From Microbispora triticiradicis (GTDB taxonomy: Bacteria; Actinomycetota; Actinomycetes; Streptosporangiales; Streptosporangiaceae): DNA of 57,503 bases. A model generated the notes under the pieces. That model worked only from the letters and a program-made list of their open reading frames with translations, did no database searches and had not been told where the DNA came from. The position numbers were made by a program, and so were the translations under genes. This document shows, piece after piece, positions 1 through 7,554 of this stretch (positions are counted from its first letter, which is position 1; the number at the start of each line of letters is the position of its first letter). The stretch covers positions 1-57,503 of the forward strand of contig QFZU02000185.1 in assembly GCA_003260025.2 (NCBI GenBank). The letters run 5' to 3'.

Positions 1-2
1 AG

Positions 3-347
3 GGCGCGCTCGCACCGGCCCTGGTGCTCGCCGCCGTCTGCCTGGCCGCCGGGGCGGCCGGGGCCGCGGCGCGCCACCCCGCGGCGGTCACGCTGGTGGC
101 CGTCGCCTTCGGCCTGGTCCAGTGGGCCTCGGCGACGCTGGACGCGAGACTCCAGGACGAGATCTCGGACGGCGCCCGGGCCACCGTCACCTCGATGGCC
201 GGAGTCGGCGTCGAGATCGTCTGCCTGACGGTCTACGGCGGTTACGCCGCCGGATCGATGTGGGCGGGCCCCGGGCCGCTCTTCGCCGTCGCGGCCGTGC
301 CCTACCTCGTGATCGCCTTCGCCGTACGCCGTCCCGAGCGCAGGTGA
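3..347 (+). CDS. MFS transporter, C-terminal part (5' end outside window)
   Basis: The reading frame is open from the window edge, so only the last ~114 residues are visible. They contain about three hydrophobic membrane segments and end in a basic tail (AVRRPERR). The segment DARLQDEISDGARATVTS resembles the cytoplasmic loop before TM11 of actinobacterial major facilitator proteins, where an arginine-rich loop precedes a glycine-rich helix. No substrate can be inferred. It converges on the MBL-fold hydrolase, with only 10 nt between the two stop codons. Confidence 0.6.
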   Translation, partial: GALAPALVLAAVCLAAGAAGAAARHPAAVTLVAVAFGLVQWASATLDARLQDEISDGARATVTSMAGVGVEIVCLTVYGGYAAGSMWAGPGPLFAVAAVPYLVIAFAVRRPERR

Positions 348-357
348 CGCCGCGCGC

Positions 358-1227
358 TCAGCCGTACGGCGGGCCGGCGCCCCGGCCGGGACCGGTGACC
401 GGGCGGTGCGGGCGCAGGCCGGCCTGCCGTACGGGCAGGCGGTAGGTCTCGCCGCGCATGAGGTAGTGCACGAGGTGGGACAGCCCCGCCCGCCGGACGT
501 ACTGCTGGAAGTCCTTGAGGGGCGAGGCGAACGCCTCGTAGTCGTCGTAGTGCACGGGCAGGGCCGACTCCGGCTGCATCAGCCGCAGCCACTCCGCGCC
601 CTGGAGGCCGTCCATCGTCACCGTGACGCCGAGGATCCGGGTGCCGCCGAGGTGCACGACGCCCACGTCGATGTCCGGGAAGCGGCGCGGTATCTCGGCC
701 AGGCACGGGTCCATGATCGTGTCCCCGCTGATGTGCATGCGCAGGTCCACCTCCCCGGCGTGGGCGAAGTCGAGCACGCTGCCCATGACCGGCGGCATCA
801 GCCTGTCGACGGGACCCGGGGCGTGCCGGGCGGGTGTGGCGGTGACCGTCAGCGTGGCGTCGTGGCGGCGCACGAAGTGGTACTCCCAGGGGTCGAGGGC
901 GATGGCCCGATGGAACCCCTGGCGCCTCAGCCGGTGCGCGGCGTGGCGGGTGGTGACGATAGGCAGGTCCTTGTCGAGGCCGTCGCGGGCGATGGCGTCC
1001 CAGTGGTCGCCGTGCATGTGTGACAGGACGACCAGGTCCACGGGTGGCAGTTGCGTGACCTGCATCGCGGGCTCGGTACGCCGGCGGCTGCGCAGGCCGT
1101 AGCCGAGACGGGCCCACTGTCCCCGGTGCAGGAAGTTCGGATCCGTCAGCAGGGTGAACCCATGTGATCGGATGATCATGGTGGCGTTACCCACGAAGAA
1201 CACGGTCGCGTCCGCTGGATCGGGCAT
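358..1227 (-). CDS. MBL-fold metallo-hydrolase (UlaG-like)
   Basis: 289 residues. The metallo-beta-lactamase zinc motif HxHxDH is visible as SHMHGDHWD (H70, H72, D74, H75), after the family's usual N-terminal strand (FFVGNATMIIRSHG) and LLTDPNF segment. Later metal-ligand histidines fit HISGDT and the C-terminal HYDDYEAF. The order of motifs resembles UlaG/NAPE-PLD-like hydrolases acting on lactones or phosphodiesters, but the substrate is unknown. No signal peptide, so probably cytosolic. The ATG is preceded by GAGGGGAG at good spacing; the longer open frame upstream has no such site. It diverges from the MFS gene at 1553. Confidence 0.8.
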   Translation of the reverse strand: MPDPADATVFFVGNATMIIRSHGFTLLTDPNFLHRGQWARLGYGLRSRRRTEPAMQVTQLPPVDLVVLSHMHGDHWDAIARDGLDKDLPIVTTRHAAHRLRRQGFHRAIALDPWEYHFVRRHDATLTVTATPARHAPGPVDRLMPPVMGSVLDFAHAGEVDLRMHISGDTIMDPCLAEIPRRFPDIDVGVVHLGGTRILGVTVTMDGLQGAEWLRLMQPESALPVHYDDYEAFASPLKDFQQYVRRAGLSHLVHYLMRGETYRLPVRQAGLRPHRPVTGPGRGAGPPYG

Positions 1228-1552
1228 GGCGACTCCCCTCTCCCAGGACTTCAGGCTACGTAAACCACCACAAATCACCCGAAAGTGGGGGGTGCTTGAC
1301 GGGCGCGCGGCGCGACGGCGCGGGCCAGGGCGACGGCCCCGCCAGGCCGGCCGCCGAGGGTTCACTCTCTTCGCGCTGCCGGCGACCCGCTGACACCGGT
1401 TTCAGCTTTCACCACATAACCGCCCATAACCCCTTTAAAGCCGACGGGTATGGCAAGTAACATTTCGCCGCAACGGGATCATCGGTGATCACGGACCGAT
1501 GCTCCCGCGCCGCGGGTGGTCGGCAGGCTGCTCGTCAATCGCGGGAGGTCGG
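1228..1552. other. Divergent intergenic region of the MBL hydrolase and MFS permease
   Basis: 325 bp without a credible gene. On the minus strand a TAGCCT box lies about 30 nt before the MBL start. On the plus side there is a run of lower GC (about 1400-1470) and a small inverted repeat GATCA-tcgg-TGATC at 1477-1490 some 60 nt before the MFS start, a possible operator. Nothing else is recognisable. Confidence 0.4.
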
Positions 1553-2782
1553 GTGTCCGCACTGCGGCGTGACTCGTGGGTGCCGGTCGCCCTCGCCTAC
1601 GCCACCTTCGTCCTGGTCGGCCTGAGCGCGGGCGTCGGCGGGGTGCTGCTGCCCGCGCAGATCGACGACTACGGCCTCGACAAGGCCACCGTCGGCACCC
1701 AGTTCTTCACCTTCTCGGCCGGGTTCATGCTGGCGGGCTCGACCGCCGGCTGGCTGATCCACCGGTTCGGCGTGCGCACCTCGCTCGTCGTCGGCGGCGG
1801 CGTCTTCGCCCTGGCCGGCCTCTACACCGCCGTACGCCCGCCGTTCGCGGCCTTCGTGGCGGTCCAGATCCTGGCCGGGTACGGCACGGGCATCCTCGAA
1901 TCGGTGCTCAACGCCTATCTCACCGAACGGCCCGGGGCGACGACGCTGCTCAACCGCCTGCACGCGTTCTTCGGCGTCGGCGCGCTGCTCGGGCCGCTGC
2001 TGGCCACCTGGATCCTGAGCTTCCTGCCGTGGACGGCCGTGTGGCTGGTCCTCGCCCTGGTGAGCCTGCCACTGCTGGCCGGGTTCTGGCTGACCCTGCC
2101 CGCCCGCGAGATCCCGCTGCCCGCCGCGGACGGGGAACCGGCGGAGCGTCCCGGCCTGCTGACCGCCGTCTCACGGCAGCCCGCCGTCCTGCTGGGCGCC
2201 GTGTTCCTGGCCGTGTACGTCGGCCTGGAGATCAGCGTGGGCAACTGGGGGTTCAGCTTCCTGGTGGAGGAGCACGGGCAGGGCGACCTGATCGCCGGAT
2301 ACACCGTCTCCGGCTACTGGCTCGGGCTCGCCCTCGGCCGCTTCCTCATCAGCCCGGCCGCCACCAGGCTCGGCATGACCGCGACCGGGATGACCTACGT
2401 GTGCCTGGCCGGCATCACCGTGAGCGCACTGCTGGCCTGGATCGCGCCGGGCGCCGCCGTGGCCAGCGTGAGCTTCGTGCTGCTCGGCTTCTGGCTCGGG
2501 CCCGTGTTCCCCACGACGATGGCCGTGGCGCCCCGGCTCACCGTGCCCCGGCTGGTGCCCACGGCGATCGGGCTGCTGAACGGCGTGTCGGTGGTCGGCG
2601 GGGCCGTGTTCCCCTGGCTGGCCGGGGCGATCGCGCAGGGCGTCGGCGTGTGGACCCTGCCGCCCTTCGCCGTGGTCCTGGCCCTGGCGCTGCTCCTCGT
2701 CTGGTGGCTAGTGGCGGGCCGCATGACCCCGGCGCCCCGCCCGGCCGCCGATGAGGCGGTTCCCTCCCGCTCTGAGGATTAA
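1553..2782 (+). CDS. MFS transporter (fucose-permease-like)
   Basis: 409 residues with about 12 hydrophobic segments. The layout (first helix LAYATFVLVGLSAGVGGVLL, loop GWLIHRFGVR between TM2 and TM3, a central cytoplasmic loop rich in Pro/Glu around residue 200, then GYWLGLALGRFLISP) resembles the FucP/YfkF branch of the major facilitator superfamily. The GTG start is chosen because GGGAGGTC lies directly upstream; an ATG 54 nt earlier has no ribosome site. Substrate unknown. The next gene starts ~50 nt downstream but seems to have its own promoter. Confidence 0.8.
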   Translation: MSALRRDSWVPVALAYATFVLVGLSAGVGGVLLPAQIDDYGLDKATVGTQFFTFSAGFMLAGSTAGWLIHRFGVRTSLVVGGGVFALAGLYTAVRPPFAAFVAVQILAGYGTGILESVLNAYLTERPGATTLLNRLHAFFGVGALLGPLLATWILSFLPWTAVWLVLALVSLPLLAGFWLTLPAREIPLPAADGEPAERPGLLTAVSRQPAVLLGAVFLAVYVGLEISVGNWGFSFLVEEHGQGDLIAGYTVSGYWLGLALGRFLISPAATRLGMTATGMTYVCLAGITVSALLAWIAPGAAVASVSFVLLGFWLGPVFPTTMAVAPRLTVPRLVPTAIGLLNGVSVVGGAVFPWLAGAIAQGVGVWTLPPFAVVLALALLLVWWLVAGRMTPAPRPAADEAVPSRSED

Positions 2783-2834
2783 GCCGAGATATAGGGTCGT
2801 CCAGGTGACGGTAAACGACACCACGGGGGATGTA

Positions 2835-3650
2835 ATGGATTCGAGACTCACCCTGATGGCCGTGCACGCCCACCCCGACGACGAGGTGATGGGCACCGGC
2901 GGCGTCCTGGCGAAGTACACCCAGGAAGGCATCCGTACGGTCCTGGTGACCTGCACCAACGGGGAGCAGGGCGACGGCCCCGGCGGCGTGAAGCCGGGCG
3001 AGCCCGGGCACGACGACGCGGCGGTGGCCCAGCAGCGGCTGAGCGAACTGCGCGAGTCGGTCGCCCACCTCGGCATCGACCATCTCGAACTGCTCGGCTA
3101 CCGCGACTCCGGCATGGTCGGATGGGAGGGCAACAGGCACGCCGACGCGTTCGCCAACGTCCCGGTCGAGACGGCCGCCGCCCGGCTCGCCGCGCTCATG
3201 GAGCGCTACCGGCCCCAGGTGATCGTCACCTACGACGAGAACGGCAACTACGGGCACCCCGACCACATCCAGGCCCACCGCATCGCGGTCGCCGCGGCCG
3301 AGCTGACCGGCATCCCGGACAAGCTGTACTACATCGCCGTGCCGCGTGAGCGGATCCAGCGGATGTTCGAGTTCCTCCAGGAGAGCGGCATGGCCCCGGA
3401 GGACTTCGAGATCCCCGAGGACTTCGGCACCCCCGAGGAGCTGATCACCTCCGTCGTCGAGGTCTCGCCGTACGTGGAGCGCAAGATGAAGGCCCTGCGG
3501 GCCCACGCGAGCCAGGGCGAGAACATCCCCATGCTGCAGATGTCCCCCGAGGCCCAGCACCAGGCCTTCTCGCACGAGTTCTTCATCAGGAAGACGTCCC
3601 GGGTGGCCACCCCCGACCAGGAGGACGACCTCTTCGCCGGCCTCCGCTGA
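2835..3650 (+). CDS. PIG-L (LmbE-like) family deacetylase
   Basis: 271 residues. The zinc-binding motif AHPDDE is at residues 12-17 (H13, D15, D16) and the second motif GHPDH at 140-144, both diagnostic of the GlcNAc-PI/mycothiol deacetylase superfamily. The YDENGNYGHPDH stretch is like mycothiol S-conjugate amidase (Mca), but overall it is not clearly Mca or MshB, so the substrate (an N-acetyl-glucosaminyl or amide conjugate) stays open. A TAGGGT box at 2792-2797 would start the transcript near 2805, leaving a ~30-nt leader with GGGGGA before this ATG. A GTG at 2805 is an in-frame leaderless alternative that adds 10 residues. Confidence 0.8.
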   Translation: MDSRLTLMAVHAHPDDEVMGTGGVLAKYTQEGIRTVLVTCTNGEQGDGPGGVKPGEPGHDDAAVAQQRLSELRESVAHLGIDHLELLGYRDSGMVGWEGNRHADAFANVPVETAAARLAALMERYRPQVIVTYDENGNYGHPDHIQAHRIAVAAAELTGIPDKLYYIAVPRERIQRMFEFLQESGMAPEDFEIPEDFGTPEELITSVVEVSPYVERKMKALRAHASQGENIPMLQMSPEAQHQAFSHEFFIRKTSRVATPDQEDDLFAGLR

Positions 3651-3657
3651 CTTCGGC

Positions 3658-3698
3658 TGAGCGGGCGCGAGAACCCCATAACGTCCTTCGCCCGCTCA
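3658..3698 (+). terminator. Stem-loop terminator after PIG-L gene
   Basis: A perfect 10-bp stem (TGAGCGGGCG at 3658-3667 paired with CGCCCGCTCA at 3689-3698) begins 8 nt after the stop codon of the deacetylase gene. No clear T-run follows, as is usual in high-GC actinomycetes. Confidence 0.7.
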
Positions 3699-3800
3699 TA
3701 GCACCGAATTTCTCTGACTCCTATGAAAGATCCGCGTCAAAGGTCATGATTCGAATGATCGCAACAAGCTGATCGACGACGCGAAACGTAGGAGGAAAAG

Positions 3801-6800
3801 TTGTCGGTGCCCCCCACCCCGGCATCTCCCGACGCACCTCTCTCCACTGAATCGCCCTTCCGTCCGTCCCGCCGGGCCGTCCTGGCCGGTGCGGGAGCCG
3901 CCCTCGCCGCCTCGCTGATCCCCGCCACAGCCACCCGCGCCCGAGCGGACGGGTCCCGGAACGGCGGCGGCACCTCCGTCGCCTCCGGCACCGACTTCGC
4001 CGTCGCCCCCTCACCCGACGGCCGCCTGCTCGCCATCGACATGCTCGGCGTCCTGTGGGTCTGCTCCGCCTCCGGCGGCACCGCCCGCCGGCTCACCAGC
4101 GACCTGTACGACATCGCCCAGCCCGACTGGTCTCCGGACGGATCCACAATCGTGTTCCAGTCGTACCGCGACGGTGTGTTCAACCTGTGGAAGATCCGGT
4201 CCGACGGATCCGCGATCACCCAGTTGACCACCGGCCCGTACGACCACCGCGAGCCCCGGTACAGCCCCGACGGACGCACCATCGCCTACTCCTCCGACGC
4301 CGGCGGCAGCTACGGGATCCACCTGCTCGACGTCGCCACCGGCGCCACCCGCGCGCTGGCGGACACGTCCGCCGAGGAGTACGAGCCGGTCTGGTCACCC
4401 GACGGGACCAAAGTCGCGTTCGTCGTCTCGGACACCAGGATCGACGTCGTCGACGTCGCCACCGGCACCCGCAGCACCGCGGTCACCGTACCCACCGGTC
4501 AGGTCGTCCACCAGCCGTCGTGGATGCCGAACGGCACCGACATCGCCTACCACCTCTTCAACGCCGGCGTGAACTCCCTGGCCAGCACCGCGGGCCCGCT
4601 CGTCACCGGCGAGGAGGTCTTCCCGTTCCGGGCGCGGTTCGCCGCGGACGGGCGCTACTTCTACACCTCCGGCGGCACCATCCGGACCCGCCGCCTGGGC
4701 TCCACGTCCGCCGGCACGGTGGGCTTCACCGCCGCGCTGACCGTGACCACCCCGAAGTACAAGAAGAACGTCCGCGTGTTCGACGCGCCCGGGTCGTTCC
4801 CGGTCGTCGGCATCGGCAGCCCGGCCGTGTCCCCGGATGGGTCCACCATCGCGTTCCGCGCCCTCAACGACATCTACACGATGCGGATCGGAGGCAGGCC
4901 GGTCCCGCTGTTCCGCGACCGGTGGTGGAAGGCCGACCCGGACTTCTCCCCTGACGGGCGGCGGCTGGCGTTCGTCACCGACCGCACCGGCACCCTCAAC
5001 ATCTGGGTCCGCGATCTGGCCGCCGGCACCGACCGGCAGCTGACCCACCTGACCGATTCCGCCGCCTTGTCGGTCCGGTGGTCACCCGACGGGAAGGAGA
5101 TCGCCTACCTGGACCAGGACGGCGCGCTGTGGGTCCTGGACGTCGGCACCGGTGACATCCAGAAGGTCTTCGGCGCCACCTTCGAACCGGGCCGGCCGAC
5201 CTGGTCGCCCGACGGGAAGACCATCGCCCTGGCCGCGGTCGTGCCGTACTCGCGACGTTACCGCGAAGGGCTGTCCAAGATCCTCCTCGTCGACCGGGCC
5301 ACCGGCGCGGGCACGTACGTCGACCCCGCCCCGCACCGGTCGCTGCAGACCCGCGGCGACGACGGCCCCGTCTGGTCGCCGGACGGCACCATGCTCGCGT
5401 TCGCCATGGAATCGCTCTTATGGGTCATGCCGGTCGACAAGACCGGACGGCCCACCGGCCCCGCCCGCCAGGTCACCCAGGAGCTGTCCGACGCCCCGGC
5501 ATGGGCCGGCGACTCCGCCTCCCTGCTCTACCTGAACGGCGGGCGGCTGAAGACCGTCCGCATCGACGGCAGGCCCGGACGATCCATTCCGGTACCCCTG
5601 ACCTGGCGCAACGACCCCGGTCCCGCCGACCAGGTCGTCGTCCACGCCGGCCGCATGTGGGACGGCGTCTCCGCGGGCGTCGCCCGCGACGTCGACGTCA
5701 TAGTGCGCGGCCAGCGCATCGTCGCGGTCGAGCCGCACCGCGACGGACGGCCCGGCACTCTGATCGACGCGAGCGACAAGTTCGTCATGCCCGGCCTGAT
5801 CGACATCCACCACCACCGCGAGATGCAGGGCTACGCCTACGGATCCCGCCAGGGGCCGCTGTGGCTCGCCCTCGGCATCACGACGACCCGCTCACCCGGC
5901 TCGCCCGCGTACCACATGGTCGAAGAACGCGAGTCGGTCCAGTCCGGCGCCCGGCTCGCACCGCGCTACCTGGCCACCGGGGAGGCCATCGACGGGCCGC
6001 GCATCTACTACAACTTCATGCGCCCGACGTTCTCCCACCAGCAACTGCGGCTGGAGCTCGAACGGGCCGCCAGCCTCGACTACGACCTCATGAAGGCGTA
6101 CGTGCGGCTGCCGGTCGTGTGGCACAAGGAAATCATCGAATGGGCCCACCGCAAGGGCAAACCAGTCACGTCCCACTACCACTATCCGGCGATCGCGATG
6201 GGCGGCGACCAGACCGAGCACTACGGCGCCACCAACCGGTTCGGCTACTCGCGCACCGTCACCAACGTCGGCTCCGCCTACTCCGACGTCATCTCCATGT
6301 TCAACGCGTCCAAGATGGCCAGAACCCCGACCCTGTTCAACTGCAGCACCCTCTACAAGGAGGACACCTCGCTGGTCACCGACGAACGGGTCCGCCGGCT
6401 CTACCCGAACTGGCGGATGGCGGCGCTCCAGGCGTCCGTCACGTCGGCGCAGACCACCGATCAGACGGTGCTCCGGGCGGCCCTGGCCAATCACGTCGCG
6501 CAGTTCGCCGCGATGATCCGCGGCGGCGGCGTCGTCACCGCCGGCACCGACTCACCGATCGATCACCTCGCGGTCAGCCTGCACATGAACCTGAGGGCCA
6601 TGGTCAAGTACGGCCTGACGCCGCTGGAGACGCTGCGTACCGCGACCAGCACGTCCGGGACGTTCCTCGGCCAGCCGCTGGGCAGGATCGGCAGGGGCAT
6701 GTACGCCGACCTGGCCGTCGTCGACGGCGATCCCCTGTCCCGCATCGAGGACGCCGCGAACGTCACCGCCGTCGTCGTCGGCGGGAGGCACCACACGGTC

Positions 6801-6983
6801 GAGCAATTACTCGCCCCGTACCCGTCCTCGACGACGACCGACCAGGCCGTCGCACCCGCCGCCTCGGCGCCCCGGGGCAAGGTGAGGGCCCGCGTGCCCG
6901 CCCATCCGAGCACCGCGGCCTTCTGGTGGAACGACGCCGACGAGCTGGAGAAGGCCCGCACCTCCTGCGGCCACGACCACTAG
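3801..6983 (+). CDS. Tat-exported TolB-type beta-propeller / amidohydrolase fusion
   Basis: 1060 residues. The N-terminus has a twin-arginine signal (SRRAVLAGAGAALAASL, residues ~28-44) with likely cleavage after TRARA. Residues ~60-600 hold repeated TolB/WD40-like blades (PDWSPDGSTIVFQ, PRYSPDGRTIAYS, PVWSPDGTKVAF and others). Residues ~615-1010 form an amidohydrolase domain: strand KFVMPGLIDIHHH with metal ligands H670 and H672, a candidate bridging lysine in LMKAYVRLP, histidines in SHYHYP and TEHYGA, and the metal-binding D917 in TAGTDSP, then the Ala-rich C-terminal sheet. It is probably a secreted hydrolase of cyclic amides or peptides. AGGAGG sits 5 nt before TTG 3801; GTG 3807 is a possible alternative. 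There are TTA codons at 5418 and 6807. Confidence 0.85.
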   Translation: MSVPPTPASPDAPLSTESPFRPSRRAVLAGAGAALAASLIPATATRARADGSRNGGGTSVASGTDFAVAPSPDGRLLAIDMLGVLWVCSASGGTARRLTSDLYDIAQPDWSPDGSTIVFQSYRDGVFNLWKIRSDGSAITQLTTGPYDHREPRYSPDGRTIAYSSDAGGSYGIHLLDVATGATRALADTSAEEYEPVWSPDGTKVAFVVSDTRIDVVDVATGTRSTAVTVPTGQVVHQPSWMPNGTDIAYHLFNAGVNSLASTAGPLVTGEEVFPFRARFAADGRYFYTSGGTIRTRRLGSTSAGTVGFTAALTVTTPKYKKNVRVFDAPGSFPVVGIGSPAVSPDGSTIAFRALNDIYTMRIGGRPVPLFRDRWWKADPDFSPDGRRLAFVTDRTGTLNIWVRDLAAGTDRQLTHLTDSAALSVRWSPDGKEIAYLDQDGALWVLDVGTGDIQKVFGATFEPGRPTWSPDGKTIALAAVVPYSRRYREGLSKILLVDRATGAGTYVDPAPHRSLQTRGDDGPVWSPDGTMLAFAMESLLWVMPVDKTGRPTGPARQVTQELSDAPAWAGDSASLLYLNGGRLKTVRIDGRPGRSIPVPLTWRNDPGPADQVVVHAGRMWDGVSAGVARDVDVIVRGQRIVAVEPHRDGRPGTLIDASDKFVMPGLIDIHHHREMQGYAYGSRQGPLWLALGITTTRSPGSPAYHMVEERESVQSGARLAPRYLATGEAIDGPRIYYNFMRPTFSHQQLRLELERAASLDYDLMKAYVRLPVVWHKEIIEWAHRKGKPVTSHYHYPAIAMGGDQTEHYGATNRFGYSRTVTNVGSAYSDVISMFNASKMARTPTLFNCSTLYKEDTSLVTDERVRRLYPNWRMAALQASVTSAQTTDQTVLRAALANHVAQFAAMIRGGGVVTAGTDSPIDHLAVSLHMNLRAMVKYGLTPLETLRTATSTSGTFLGQPLGRIGRGMYADLAVVDGDPLSRIEDAANVTAVVVGGRHHTVEQLLAPYPSSTTTDQAVAPAASAPRGKVRARVPAHPSTAAFWWNDADELEKARTSCGHDH

Positions 6984-7005
6984 ACGTGACCGGCTGACCT
7001 CCCCA

Positions 7006-7041
7006 CCGGCCGTGTGCGGCCGTACGTCCGCACACGGCCGG
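7006..7041 (+). terminator. Strong terminator after amidohydrolase gene
   Basis: A perfect 14-bp stem (7006-7019 with 7028-7041; arm CCGGCCGTGTGCGG) and an 8-nt loop lie 22 nt after the stop codon of the propeller/amidohydrolase gene. Confidence 0.8.
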
Positions 7042-7149
7042 AACGACCGCCTCGGCCTTGACGTCCGTCCCGGGAAAGCTCTCCCGCTGCTCGGCGGGGT
7101 CATGACGGGTACTGAAGTATCGCTGGTCCGGCAGCGGCCCGAACCCTTA

Positions 7150-7280
7150 CGCTGGCCATACAGCAGGGGGGAGTATCCCTTCGCGACGGTCCCGTCATTA
7201 CGGTGTCGGCACCCGGGGCCGCCGGTCCGGCCACACGGCGGGCGGGAGAGACCTCTGGCGAGCTTCGCGCTGCCAGGAGG
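7150..7280 (+). promoter_or_regulatory. Probable yybP-ykoY (manganese) riboswitch
   Basis: The leader has the hallmarks of the yybP-ykoY class: GGGGAGTA near 7167-7175, a CCGTCATTACGG hairpin near 7191, a GC-rich middle helix, and the conserved 3' element GGGAGAGACCTCTGGC ending at 7259. Its last segment CCTCTGGC (7252-7259) is complementary, with one bulge, to GCCAGGAGG (7272-7280), which holds the ribosome-binding site of the next gene. A translational on/off switch is therefore plausible. The closing P1 helix is imperfect by eye, so the assignment needs a covariance-model test. Confidence 0.6.
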
Positions 7281-7285
7281 GCTCC

Positions 7286-7531
7286 GTGACCGAGTTCTTC
7301 AAGACCGTGGGAATGGGTGCCTCGATCGTGCCCGTCGCCATGGCCGTCGTCGTCGTGGCCGCCGGTCTGACCGCCCTCTGGGCGCCGTCCACCAAGCGCC
7401 AGACGCGCGCCGTCCAGGTGCTCAAGATCGTGCTGCGCGTTCCTCCCCCCTCCCGGCAGCGCCGGGGCGAGCTACCGCCGGAGGCCGCCGACCTGGGCGA
7501 GCTGCCGCCCTTCCCAGGCCGGGAGAAGTAG
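7286..7531 (+). CDS. Small single-pass membrane protein
   Basis: 81 residues: a short N-terminal segment, one hydrophobic helix (about residues 12-33, SIVPVAMAVVVVAAGLTALW), then a basic, proline-rich cytoplasmic tail (TKRQTRAVQVLKIVLRV). The GTG start follows CCAGGAGG at 5 nt. No family is recognised. Its position behind a manganese-type riboswitch suggests a link to metal homeostasis, although such switches usually control TerC/MntP-type proteins. It converges on the beta-helix gene, with a weak GGGAC-gac-GTCCC hairpin (7539-7551) between them. Confidence 0.7.
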   Translation: MTEFFKTVGMGASIVPVAMAVVVVAAGLTALWAPSTKRQTRAVQVLKIVLRVPPPSRQRRGELPPEAADLGELPPFPGREK

Positions 7532-7554
7532 TCTCCGTGGGACGACGTCCCCTG

